Shown in pieces: positions 1 through 7,975 of a stretch of DNA of 64,000 bases; position 1 is the first letter of the stretch, and each line of letters starts with the position of its first letter. Under the pieces are notes generated by a model. The model searched no databases. It saw only the letters and a program-made list of their open reading frames with translations, and was not told the origin of the DNA. The position numbers and the translations under genes are program-made. Source of the stretch: Dorea formicigenerans (GTDB taxonomy: Bacteria; Bacillota; Clostridia; Lachnospirales; Lachnospiraceae); the NCBI RefSeq assembly GCF_025150245.1, contig NZ_CP102279.1:2043423-2107422 (forward strand), in the 5' to 3' direction.

Positions 1-566
1 AATTCTTAAAACGGTATGTTTTCCCCAAAATATCCTTTTTATTCTTTAATCTATATGGGTATTTCAAATACCATGGCATACTGTCTGATACATCCAGTAT
101 AATTGTTTTAATATCGGGAAACTTTTTTTCAATTATTCTTCCCTTTTCCTGAATCATTGCAAAATAAATAAATGCCTTGGAATCTGTGCTTTTTATATTC
201 TCAATTATTTCATTTGCAGATAATGTAAGATATACCATATTAGCAACTGCGCCAATCTTATTTAAACCATAAATTATATAAATCGTTTCCGGAGTATGCA
301 AGGAAGCAATCGTGACAATATCTCCTTTTCTTATTCCTATTGCATAAAAAGCTTTCGCCACTTTATCAATATTTTCAAAGAACTCTCGATATGTTATTTT
401 ATTTCCAAAGTAATTTAATGCTATGCCATTCAGATTATTCGTATTCTTATTTTTTATATATTGTAAAACTGTACACTCCGGCAACTCTGCCTGAATTGCT
501 TCCTCACTGTAATATTTCAGCCACGGCTTATCAATAGACGGAAATCCCGTCAGCTCATGCTCTCAT
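1..566 (-). CDS. AMP-binding acyl-CoA synthetase, N-terminal part, damaged start
   Basis: The minus frame is open to the left edge and encodes the N-terminal part of an adenylate-forming enzyme: a leader with FPSIDKPWLKYYSEEAI, then TYREF, KVAKAFYAIGIRKGD and the TIYIIYGLNKIGAVANMVY stretch typical of AMP-binding ligases. The core (A8-A10 motifs) lies outside the window, so the substrate is unknown. A ribosome binding site (GAGGAG) precedes an ATG at 566, but that ATG hits a TGA after three codons. The protein frame lies in a different phase and has no ATG, GTG or TTG before residue 25 or so. Loss of one GA from an AGAGAG run just after the ATG would explain this. The gene is therefore either a recent start-proximal frameshift or carries a sequencing error. 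Confidence 0.75.
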
Positions 567-888
567 TATCCTTTTTCTCCTCATCTATCTGTCAAGTATC
601 TTTTTGTATACGCATCTGTTCTCATGAATATTCCGATACTACAAAAAGCCATTCTTAGCTACATATTTTGTGGCTGAAAATGGCTTCAATCTCTGCATTT
701 TCTATATTCTTTTTGAGGAAAAAGTACACAGTTCAGACTTACTTGGACATTGTAATTTATAACCATCACCTATGTAGCTCCTTCCTGATAATAGACACTT
801 TAACACATTTATTCTATCAAAAGTTTGATTTCCTTACAATAGAGAATATTTAGTATTTTCTCAGGATTTAATTTTTCTCTCTGGTGTG
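567..888. other. Intergenic stretch with one terminator
   Basis: No credible gene is visible. The plus frame at 668-853 has no ribosome binding site and unlike-protein composition. The only clear signal is a hairpin at 645-686, discussed separately. The 567-640 part must hold the promoter and leader of the acyl-CoA synthetase. Confidence 0.5.
645..686 (-). terminator. Terminator downstream of the HD-domain gene
   Basis: On the minus strand an AAGCCATT arm pairs with AATGGCTT and is followed by a run of T. It separates the HD gene from the acyl-CoA synthetase gene further left. Confidence 0.55.
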
Positions 889-1383
889 CTATCTGACGCC
901 AATATCAAACATCTCCCTGCAAATCATTTTTCCACATGTTGTTTTGAAAATACTATGATAGGCTTTTATAGCTGCTTCCTTCGATAAACCATCCTCCATA
1001 ATATTAACCAGGAAATCAGCTTCTACTAATATTTGATAATCAATTTCATTAATGTTATCATAAGTATGATGATGTGCGATCAGATACTGAACCCGATTAG
1101 ATACATCTTGATCAAATCCTAATTCTCCGAGTAGCTTTTCTGCGATTGCCGGGCCTTCTTTTTCTTGTAATTTTCCATTGCAATTTCCATATTTTTCTTC
1201 ACAGAAATGAATTCCAATATCATGTGTCAAAGCAGCTGCTTCAATGGTAAATAAACATTTCTCATCTACATTCTCCGTTTCTGCTATCAATTTTGCATAG
1301 CTATGCACTTTACAGAAATGTTGAATTCTCTTTGCATCTCCTTTATATAATTCAATCATTGCCAAATGTAATTTATTTATCAT
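889..1383 (-). CDS. HD-domain phosphohydrolase-like protein
   Basis: A 164-residue protein with an HD domain. Visible metal-ligand candidates are H27, the H54-D55 doublet in LTHDIGIH, the H104-H106 run in LIAHHHTYDN, and D123 in VEADFLVN. HD proteins of this size usually hydrolyse small nucleotides or phosphate esters; the substrate here is unknown. It lies 95 bp downstream of a Crp/Fnr gene on the same strand and could be co-transcribed with it. The start has an AGGAGGAAAA-type ribosome binding site just upstream. Confidence 0.8.
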   Translation of the reverse strand: MINKLHLAMIELYKGDAKRIQHFCKVHSYAKLIAETENVDEKCLFTIEAAALTHDIGIHFCEEKYGNCNGKLQEKEGPAIAEKLLGELGFDQDVSNRVQYLIAHHHTYDNINEIDYQILVEADFLVNIMEDGLSKEAAIKAYHSIFKTTCGKMICREMFDIGVR

Positions 1384-1478
1384 CTAAATTTTCCTCCTCT
1401 TGCACATTTTAACATCTCTCAAATTAATTCTATGTTTTCCATAATGTATATTACATTTTCATTCTTGAATCTGCATCT

Positions 1479-2150
1479 TTAAAAAACAGTCAATTCAAAA
1501 TGATTTCGATTTGTTTTTATAAAACCTTCTTTTTGTAACTTTGATATCTCTGTAGACATTGCTGCTCTATCAATACAAAGATAATCCGCCAGTTGCTGCC
1601 GGTCAAAAGGAATATCAAAGGACAAAGACGAATGTCTGATGGACTCTGCAGACAGATATGATAATAGTTTATCCCTTGTCGTTCGCTTGCAAACATGTGT
1701 GATCTTATCGTTCAGGAGCAGTATCTTATTTGCCAGGACACTGACCAGGTTGCGGATCAGCTTCTGATGATGCTCGCATGCAGTTGGACAAGTGACCAGC
1801 AGCCTCTGGATATTTAGGAAAATAATCTCACAATCCTCATCTGCTACCACACTGATATTCAGAACAGCCCCCGGGCTTGCTGCATACGGTTCTCCAAAAA
1901 AATCGCCGGCATGGCATTTTGATAAAATATTCCGATGTCCCCATAAGTCTTCCTGAATCACAAGAACACAGCCTGACACCACGAGTCCCATTACTTCTGT
2001 AGAATCTGCTGCTCTGAAAATATAAGAATCTCTCTCTTTTGAAACTGCTGTTGCCTCTACACAATGCAAGATAGATAATATCTCGTCATCCGTAAGACCT
2101 TTAAAAAATGAACTGTTTTTTAGAATCGGTAAATATTTTTCCAAAATCAT
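1479..2150 (-). CDS. Crp/Fnr-family transcriptional regulator
   Basis: A 223-residue regulator with an N-terminal cyclic-nucleotide-binding fold (about residues 15-130, including the GDFFGEPYAA turn) and a C-terminal winged helix (about 160-215, with RQQLADYLCIDRAAMSTEISKLQKEGF as the recognition region). The N-terminus lacks the cysteine cluster of an FNR-type oxygen sensor, so the signal is unknown. It is transcribed away from an Fe-S protein gene, with a palindrome in the shared promoter region. This divergent layout suggests it controls that gene, possibly in response to redox or NO, as in Hcp-type regulons. That role is inference. Confidence 0.85.
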   Translation of the reverse strand: MILEKYLPILKNSSFFKGLTDDEILSILHCVEATAVSKERDSYIFRAADSTEVMGLVVSGCVLVIQEDLWGHRNILSKCHAGDFFGEPYAASPGAVLNISVVADEDCEIIFLNIQRLLVTCPTACEHHQKLIRNLVSVLANKILLLNDKITHVCKRTTRDKLLSYLSAESIRHSSLSFDIPFDRQQLADYLCIDRAAMSTEISKLQKEGFIKTNRNHFELTVF

Positions 2151-2171
2151 TCCTCCTGTTGGAAATCAAAC

Positions 2172-2184
2172 ATACAAGTTGTAT
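2172..2184. promoter_or_regulatory. Candidate Crp/Fnr operator
   Basis: ATACAAGTTGTAT is a perfect odd-centred palindrome between the divergent Crp/Fnr and Fe-S genes. A TATAAT box follows at 2194-2199, with only a weak -35 around 2171-2176, so the palindrome overlaps the -35 of the Fe-S gene promoter. Confidence 0.4.
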
Positions 2185-2242
2185 TTATCATACTATAATT
2201 CTGATAGAAACAAAAGTTAAATGTTATTGATGGAGGGTAAAA

Positions 2243-2962
2243 ATGATAAGAAAGATTATTCGAATCGATAAAGAAAAATGTAATGGATGTGGTGCCTGTG
2301 CAACTGCCTGTCACGAAGGTGCCATTGACATCATTAACGGAAAAGCAGAATTGGTAAGAGAACATTTCTGTGACGGACTTGGTGATTGTCTCCCGGAATG
2401 TCCTACCGGTGCCATTTCATTTGAAGAAAGAGAAGCACCTGCATATGATGAAGAAGCTGTGAAAGAAGCACAGAAAAAAATCGCCGTTCAAAAACAGGCA
2501 ATGCCTCCTCACACCGGCTGTCCGGGATCTAAAATCATGCAGATCCGACGAACAGAAACACCAAAGTCTGAAGAACCATCTTCAGCTGCAGATTCAGTAT
2601 CAAAACTTCAGAACTGGCCGGTACAGATTAAACTGGCTCCAGTCAGTGCACCTTATTTTAACAATGCAAAGCTTTTAATTGCAGCCGATTGTACTGCTTA
2701 TGCTTACGCAAGCTTTCATCAGGATTTTATTCGGAATAAGGTAACATTAATTGGCTGTCCGAAATTAGATCAGGTGGATTATAGCGAGAAACTGACTGCA
2801 ATCATTCAAAATAACAACATTCAAAGTGTAACCATCGTGAGAATGGAAGTTCCATGCTGCGGCGGTCTGGAAATGGCTGCCAAAAAGGCTCTTCAAAACA
2901 GCGGAAAATTTATTCCCTGGCAGGTTGTAACGATAAGTATTGATGGAAACATTATGGAATAA
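2243..2962 (+). CDS. 4Fe-4S ferredoxin-type protein with C-terminal domain
   Basis: A 239-residue protein. The N-terminus carries a classical 4Fe-4S motif (C13, C16, C19, C23). A second set, C43, C49, C53, lacks the usual fourth ligand position (CDGLGDCLPECP). The rest is a conserved domain with a CPGSK motif near residue 93 and a PCCGG motif near the C-terminus. Such proteins occur widely in anaerobes beside Crp/Fnr regulators and probably act in electron transfer or redox stress, but no reaction is established. An ATGGAGGGT ribosome binding site supports the start. Confidence 0.75.
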   Translation: MIRKIIRIDKEKCNGCGACATACHEGAIDIINGKAELVREHFCDGLGDCLPECPTGAISFEEREAPAYDEEAVKEAQKKIAVQKQAMPPHTGCPGSKIMQIRRTETPKSEEPSSAADSVSKLQNWPVQIKLAPVSAPYFNNAKLLIAADCTAYAYASFHQDFIRNKVTLIGCPKLDQVDYSEKLTAIIQNNNIQSVTIVRMEVPCCGGLEMAAKKALQNSGKFIPWQVVTISIDGNIME

Positions 2963-3000
2963 AAAGGATTATTAGTTTTAGTTAACTGTATATTCTAAAA

Positions 3001-3042
3001 AGCCGTGTGAAACATAACTGTAATTTCACACGGTTTCTTTTC
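3001..3042 (+). terminator. Rho-independent terminator
   Basis: AGCCGTGTGAAA pairs with TTTCACACGGTTT across an 11-nt loop and is followed by CTTTTCTT. It ends the Fe-S gene transcript. Confidence 0.8.
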
Positions 3043-3054
3043 TTATGTATTTAG

Positions 3055-3180
3055 TTATTGTTTCATCATAATTTCTACTAATGTCGACAGCAGCTTATCA
3101 ACCTGGATCGGCTTTGCTACATGACCATTCATTCCAACAGAAAGAGCCTTTTGTGTGTCCTCTGCGAACGCATTCCACAT
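3055..3180 (-). pseudogene. Remnant of a response-regulator receiver domain
   Basis: The minus strand reads NAFAEDTQKALSVGMNGHVA, then KPIQVDKLLSTLVEIMMKQ and a stop. This is the end of a CheY-like receiver domain: the alpha4 region, the conserved KP dipeptide and the alpha5 helix. The upstream beta strands and phospho-acceptor Asp are absent and no start is available. It is a decayed end of a response regulator or hybrid histidine kinase. Confidence 0.75.
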
Positions 3181-3220
3181 CTTAAACGGCACGTTGGGTT
3201 CTTTTACTTTTTATTTTTTG

Positions 3221-3841
3221 TTATATCCCATATTTTTTTAAATCTACTTTTCCATCGATTACCTCAATCCCGTCTGCTTCCAGCAATTGTGCCTGCACAC
3301 TTTCTCCTCCAAAGGCAAATGCACCGGCTAATTCTCCTTTCGCATTGACCACACGAAAGCAAGGAATATGTTCCGGATCCGGATTCTTATGAAGCGCATT
3401 TCCAACTGCTCTTGCCATCTTTGCATCTCCTGCCAGCTCTGCAACTTTACCATAAGTCGCAACATGACCTTTGGGAATCTTTTTCACTGCCTCATAGATT
3501 CTTTTTGTCGGGCTGTCCGTAATCAGATCATAGCTCTCGGAAATCATTCTTTGAATCTCATTTTCAGGAATAGAACCATCTAAAATGATGGTATTCCAAT
3601 GTTCTTTATTCTGATGATACCCTGCAATAACAGAGGCATAAGTACTGCGCCAGAAATCTCTCCACTGCGGATCAACTTTAACATTTAAATTAACATATCC
3701 ATTTCTTTCATAAATCCATAAAAATGTTTTCTTACTTCCTTTTACTCTTACCAGCTGCCAGCCCTGATCGCGAAATGGTCTTTCTTCATACACATTCGGG
3801 AAAGATAGCGCATACTGCAAAACTTCTTCTCGCGTTCTCAT
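3221..3841 (-). CDS. YjbR/MmcQ-MGMT fusion, alkyltransferase-like
   Basis: A 206-residue two-domain protein. Residues 1-110 resemble the MmcQ/YjbR DNA-binding fold (RPFRDQGWQLVRVKGSKKTF, then the HWNTI element). Residues 112-206 are the C-terminal domain of O6-alkylguanine-DNA alkyltransferase, with VATYGKVAELAG, the arginine finger in MARAVGNAL and the active-site loop. The loop reads IPCFRVV: C161 is kept, but the His of the canonical PCHR is Phe. That His normally helps activate the cysteine, so repair activity may be altered. It may act as a methyltransferase, a damage-recognition (ATL-like) protein or a regulator. Confidence 0.8.
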   Translation of the reverse strand: MRTREEVLQYALSFPNVYEERPFRDQGWQLVRVKGSKKTFLWIYERNGYVNLNVKVDPQWRDFWRSTYASVIAGYHQNKEHWNTIILDGSIPENEIQRMISESYDLITDSPTKRIYEAVKKIPKGHVATYGKVAELAGDAKMARAVGNALHKNPDPEHIPCFRVVNAKGELAGAFAFGGESVQAQLLEADGIEVIDGKVDLKKYGI

Positions 3842-3905
3842 ACTAAAAACCTCCGTTCCCTACAATCATAAAAAAATTATTTATTTGTAATCTGACATTT
3901 CACAT

Positions 3906-5147
3906 CTACAAATATATATAATCATTCATAACTGGCTGTAAACCATTCTTTTTCAGCGCATCGAATACTTCATCCACCGTTCTTCCGTCTGAAATCTCAA
4001 ACTGGTCGTCACCTTTATCTTCGATATCTTCCACATGACTTCCAATTCCTGTGCTGACTCCTGCGGATATCTTGGTCGCTGCAATGTTTACCAGATTATC
4101 ACGAACACGGGCACATTCTCTTGTAGACACCGTAATACTTGCAAATGGCATGAACAGACGATATGCACAGACTACCTGAAGTAACTGCGGCTCATGAACA
4201 TCCATCGGGTTAATGCGATCATTATTGATGATCGGACACAATCTTGGACAAGAAAATGCAATCTCTGCATGCGGATATTTTCTTTGAAGCAAATATGCAT
4301 GATAACCTGTCGCAAAAGCATCTTTGCGGAAATCATCCAGTCCAAGAAGTGCCGCAAAACCAACACCTCGCATGCCACCCTTAAGTGCACGTTCTTGTGT
4401 GTTCAATCTATATGGAAAAATCCTTTTATGTCCTGCTAAATGTAATGTTTCATACTTATCTGAATTGTAAGTCTCCTGGAAGACTGTCACATAATCTGCT
4501 CCGCATTTATGAAGGTATGCATACTCATCCGAATTCATCGGATATACTTCAAGACCTACCACTTTAAAATATTTTCGTGCAATCTCGCATGCCTTTCCAA
4601 TATACTCCACATTAGATTTTGTCTTACTCTCACCTGTAAGAATCAATATTTCCTGAAGTCCGGTCTTGGCAATAGCAGCCATCTCTTTTTCAATCTCTTC
4701 TTCATTAAGCTGTGCACGGCGAATCTTATTATGACAGTTGAATCCACAGTAAATACAGTAATTTTCACAGTAGTTTGCAATATAAATTGGCGTAAACATA
4801 TACACACTGTTTCCAAAATGCTTTCTTGTTTCAATCTGTGCTTGCTGCGCAATCTCCTCTAAAAGCGGAAGTGCTGCCGGCGAAAGCAGTGCCTGAAAAT
4901 CCTCTGGTGTCCGGTTATCATGCGCCAGTGCTCTTCTTACATCTGCTTCTGTATATTTATCATAATCATATGCTTTCATTGCAGAAATAACCTGGTCCAT
5001 CACATCAGATTCTTCCAACTGCTCCATATCCGGAAGATACTTCATATGATCGATACGATTCTTTTTCATATCTTCCAGTATTTCTTCATTTACAATACTT
5101 TCATTAAAATGACCATCTTTTTTACTGGTCTGCATTGTTTCTACCAT
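3906..5147 (-). CDS. thiH: 2-iminoacetate synthase ThiH
   Basis: A 413-residue radical-SAM enzyme that cleaves tyrosine to dehydroglycine (2-iminoacetate) and p-cresol for thiazole formation in thiamine biosynthesis. The CxxxCxxC cluster is C127, C131, C134 (CENYCIYCGF). The ILTGESK glycine motif and the C-terminal BATS domain are present. It is the last gene of the thiS-thiG-thiH operon under the TPP riboswitch. Using ThiH rather than the oxygen-dependent glycine oxidase ThiO fits an anaerobe. Confidence 0.95.
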   Translation of the reverse strand: MVETMQTSKKDGHFNESIVNEEILEDMKKNRIDHMKYLPDMEQLEESDVMDQVISAMKAYDYDKYTEADVRRALAHDNRTPEDFQALLSPAALPLLEEIAQQAQIETRKHFGNSVYMFTPIYIANYCENYCIYCGFNCHNKIRRAQLNEEEIEKEMAAIAKTGLQEILILTGESKTKSNVEYIGKACEIARKYFKVVGLEVYPMNSDEYAYLHKCGADYVTVFQETYNSDKYETLHLAGHKRIFPYRLNTQERALKGGMRGVGFAALLGLDDFRKDAFATGYHAYLLQRKYPHAEIAFSCPRLCPIINNDRINPMDVHEPQLLQVVCAYRLFMPFASITVSTRECARVRDNLVNIAATKISAGVSTGIGSHVEDIEDKGDDQFEISDGRTVDEVFDALKKNGLQPVMNDYIYL

Positions 5148-5219
5148 CGCTGTTACATTGATCCTCTCGTATATCTTTTCTTGTATATCTTTATACTTGT
5201 ATTCTGTTATCAGTGCAAT

Positions 5220-6005
5220 TTACTCATGCAAAAATCCTGTTAATGGTGAAGACGCACTTGCTCCTTTATCCAGTATTCTTCCTAATCCGGAAAGATAAGC
5301 ACTTCTTCCTGCCTCAATTGCCTTTTTAAACGCTTCAGCCATAACCTGGACATCTCCTGCTGTCGCAATAGCAGTATTGGCCATCACTGCTGACGCACCC
5401 ATTTCCATAGCTTCACATGCCTGTGACGGACGACCGATTCCTGCATCAACGATAATTGGAAGATCAATCTCATCAATAAGAATCTGGATAAACTCTTTTG
5501 TACAGATTCCCTTATTTGAACCGATTGGAGAACCAAGAGGCATCACACAGGCTGCCCCTGCATTTACCAGATCTCTGGCTGCATTCAAATCCGGATACAT
5601 GTATGGCATAACAACAAACCCTTCTTTTGCAAGGATCTCTGTTGCCTTGATTGTCTCGTAATTATCCGGAAGAAGGTATTTCGAATCGTGAATAACTTCA
5701 AGCTTTACAAAATCTCCACAACCCAGCTCTCTGGAAAGTCTTGCAATACGGACTGCTTCCTGCGCATTTCTGGCACCGGATGTATTCGGAAGAAGTGTTA
5801 CGTCCTTCGGCACATAATCCAGAATATTAGCAAGTCCGCCTTCATTAGCACGGCGCAAAGCAAGTGTTACGATCTGTGCTCCTGCTTTTTCAATACATGC
5901 TTTCATAAGCTCCAATGAAAATTTTCCAGATCCCATAATAAAACGGGAAGTAAATTCATGTCCTCCCAGGATTAATTTGTCTTCATTTGTGTTTGTTGTT
6001 GTCAT
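5220..6005 (-). CDS. thiG: Thiazole synthase ThiG
   Basis: A 261-residue thiazole synthase that joins deoxyxylulose phosphate, dehydroglycine and sulfur from ThiS-thiocarboxylate. Family signatures visible are [50 protein letters not shown] and [19 protein letters not shown]. The frame opens further upstream, but the ATG at 6005 has AAAGGTGG seven bases ahead and gives the usual family length, so it is preferred. It lies between thiS and thiH in one operon. Confidence 0.95.
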   Translation of the reverse strand: MTTTNTNEDKLILGGHEFTSRFIMGSGKFSLELMKACIEKAGAQIVTLALRRANEGGLANILDYVPKDVTLLPNTSGARNAQEAVRIARLSRELGCGDFVKLEVIHDSKYLLPDNYETIKATEILAKEGFVVMPYMYPDLNAARDLVNAGAACVMPLGSPIGSNKGICTKEFIQILIDEIDLPIIVDAGIGRPSQACEAMEMGASAVMANTAIATAGDVQVMAEAFKKAIEAGRSAYLSGLGRILDKGASASSPLTGFLHE

Positions 6006-6070
6006 TTTTTTATCCACCTTTCTTTGTTTACTCATAAATTATAATACCTGCTATTCGCATATCGTGAAGC

Positions 6071-6274
6071 TTAGAAGCTTCCGCCGCCCATAAAATGCAG
6101 AATCTCTACAACATCTCCATCTTTCAGTACAGTTGTATCGTAATTTTCTCTTTTGATGATCTCCTCATTCAATTCTACTACTACCTGCACCGGAATATAA
6201 TTACATGCTTTCAAGTATTCCGTTACTGACACTGGTTTTTCCAATGTTCTGTTCTCTCCATTGACTGTAATCAT
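6071..6274 (-). CDS. thiS: Sulfur carrier protein ThiS, extended tail
   Basis: A 67-residue ubiquitin-fold sulfur carrier (MITVNGENRTLEKPVSVTEY, then DGDVVEILHFMGGG). ThiS normally ends in the Gly-Gly that is adenylated and thiocarboxylated. Here two residues, Ser-Phe, follow the glycines, so processing or a tolerant activating enzyme would be needed. No thiF adenylyltransferase is present in the operon, so activation must come from elsewhere in the genome. The start has GGAAAGGAGC upstream. Confidence 0.9.
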   Translation of the reverse strand: MITVNGENRTLEKPVSVTEYLKACNYIPVQVVVELNEEIIKRENYDTTVLKDGDVVEILHFMGGGSF

Positions 6275-6304
6275 GGCTGCTCCTTTCCGGAAATGCGAGT
6301 GCGC

Positions 6305-6358
6305 ATCCTGCCGGAGGCTTTTTATATAAAAGGAAATGTAATTTCCTATTATATAAAA
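6305..6358 (+). repeat. Dispersed palindromic element, type A copy 1
   Basis: ATCCTGCCGGAGGCT is followed by a palindrome whose arms are TATATAAAAGGAAAT and ATTTCCTATTATATA. A second copy with a different stem lies at 36844-36902, and the same CCTGCCGGAGGCT core occurs in two larger elements at 30.9 and 36.7 kb. It sits about 30 bp upstream of thiS, inside the riboswitch leader. Confidence 0.75.
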
Positions 6359-6410
6359 CAGAGTTCACAAAGAAATACACCCGCGGTGGTGCACCCCTTC
6401 ATGAACTCTG
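6359..6410. other. Leader hairpin between riboswitch and thiS
   Basis: CAGAGTTCA and TGAACTCTG form a stem around a 33-nt loop containing GCGGTGGTGC. It lies in the 210-nt leader between the TPP riboswitch and thiS. There is no T-run, so it is more likely a leader structure than a terminator. Confidence 0.4.
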
Positions 6411-6486
6411 TTCACTCTCAAAATTTCCTATATTCTATGATTCGCACCTGGCTTAGAAGAAAAGACGTGGTTTCCTATGCATAATA

Positions 6487-6511
6487 AAGGAGATACACCA
6501 ATGTATCTCCC
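6487..6511 (-). terminator. Riboswitch expression-platform terminator
   Basis: On the minus strand GGAGATACA pairs with TGTATCTCC and is followed by TTTATTAT. It lies directly after the TPP aptamer and before thiS, so ligand-bound aptamer would favour termination. Confidence 0.8.
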
Positions 6512-6525
6512 GTAACATTATCTTA

Positions 6526-6612
6526 TACGTTCCTACGTTGGCATTATCCAAATCAGGTTCTGGGTCGAAGTTGAAGACTTCCTCTCAGCCTGCTATCACA
6601 AGCTCCCCTTTT
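6526..6612 (-). promoter_or_regulatory. TPP riboswitch (THI element)
   Basis: The minus strand contains AAGGGGAGCTTG, then GCTGAGAGG, GACCCAGAACCTGATTTGG and ATAATGCCAACGTAGGAA. These are the conserved blocks of the thiamine pyrophosphate aptamer in the right order. With the terminator downstream it would shut off thiS-thiG-thiH when TPP is plentiful. Confidence 0.97.
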
Positions 6613-6688
6613 ATTTACAATGCCTAGTATAAATCGATTTTTATTTTGTGTCAAGAGCACTCGGTAATTTCTTCGTTGCTTTCTTCAC

Positions 6689-7804
6689 CTACTTATCTAT
6701 AAACACGGATATTTTTATCTCCGTCTCGTCTCTTGTATAGACGATGCCATGAATATACTTGCCATCATCAGTCACTTTGCTGATGATATTGTCATAGCAT
6801 GTTTCTCCTTTATACTGATACTGCTTGACTAACTGAGCTTCTTTCACTTCTTTCGTGTCCAGTTTTTCCACCGGAAAATACACATATACTTTTTCAGAAT
6901 TTGTGTCAAATGCATAGGCACTGGCTACCTGCTTCGCATCAATAAATCCATTTCCATTCCAATTCTCCTGTGAATCCAGACTGGTTTTTTCAAGTATGAT
7001 CTGATCCTTTGGATTTTCTGTAATCAGGATAATATCATCCTGAATTTTTTTCTCACATTTTACATAGGTATCTTCACCCGCACCCACAACACGATATCCA
7101 TTCATCAGATACAGTTGATTCTCTATTCCATTTTCAATCGGCCAGCCAGCCAGATTATAATATGGACACCGAACCGTCTGATATGCTTCCCGGCTCTCGT
7201 AATCCGTAAGCAATATTGTATCAACGCCTGTCTTCTGGCTTATCTGCGATACAGGAATCTGCTCTACGTCCTGATTGGCATAAGATACAACAGCTCTTGC
7301 AGATTCCTTCTGCAAGACTTCTGCCAGATTTTCCCCATCATAAAATGTGTGGATCATTCCATTTTTTTCATCTTTTACCGTTCCATACTCACCATAACAT
7401 ACATAGGCACTCTCTGCGTGAAGTCCTGTGATGTTATACATTTCTTGTGCAAATGCTGTGGCAATCTCCTGAAACTGATAATTATCAAGCCCGTCCGTAT
7501 TCTTTTTCTGTCCTGATATCGCAACTAAAAAATCTGCCCCCTTGTACTTCATTTTCACGAATACATTTCCGGTGGGAGCAGGGAAAAAATCCGGCACCGG
7601 ACTTGAACTGTATTTCTCACAGTTTATCTCTGTAATCTTTGCATCGATTCCATATTTTTCTCTTATATAATTTTTCGCATTTTCCCGTCCTTGCTTTTCA
7701 TAACGCTTCATTTCTCTCTTTTCTTCCAGCGTATAGTCACAACCTGTCACTGTGACCATTATCAAAGCAAGAAGGATCCAATAAACGGCTTTTCTTTTTC
7801 CCAT
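6689..7804 (-). CDS. Putative lipoprotein
   Basis: A 371-residue protein of unknown function. The ATG at 7804 is chosen over an upstream in-frame start because GGGAGGAG lies just ahead of it. The N-terminus is a lipoprotein signal: a basic MGKRK head, a hydrophobic stretch, then a VTGC lipobox with Cys22 as the lipidated residue. The rest is hydrophilic with no recognised catalytic motif. It is probably anchored outside the cytoplasmic membrane. It appears monocistronic. Confidence 0.7.
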   Translation of the reverse strand: MGKRKAVYWILLALIMVTVTGCDYTLEEKREMKRYEKQGRENAKNYIREKYGIDAKITEINCEKYSSSPVPDFFPAPTGNVFVKMKYKGADFLVAISGQKKNTDGLDNYQFQEIATAFAQEMYNITGLHAESAYVCYGEYGTVKDEKNGMIHTFYDGENLAEVLQKESARAVVSYANQDVEQIPVSQISQKTGVDTILLTDYESREAYQTVRCPYYNLAGWPIENGIENQLYLMNGYRVVGAGEDTYVKCEKKIQDDIILITENPKDQIILEKTSLDSQENWNGNGFIDAKQVASAYAFDTNSEKVYVYFPVEKLDTKEVKEAQLVKQYQYKGETCYDNIISKVTDDGKYIHGIVYTRDETEIKISVFIDK

Positions 7805-7975
7805 ACATCTCCTCCCAATCCATCCCCTCATTTGCTATTACTTTTTTAATTATACTGCTCTTTATAAATCTCTGTCAATTTTATACAACAGACACCTTGT
7901 TATTCCACACAGAACCAGTTAAAATATACTTTGCAAATGAATGTTGCAAATGTTATTTGTGGGGGATTGTTACAT

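Noticed and set aside
6300-6490. 63-residue frame in the thiS leader
   Set aside because: It overlaps the type A palindrome and leader hairpin on the opposite strand and shows no coding signals.
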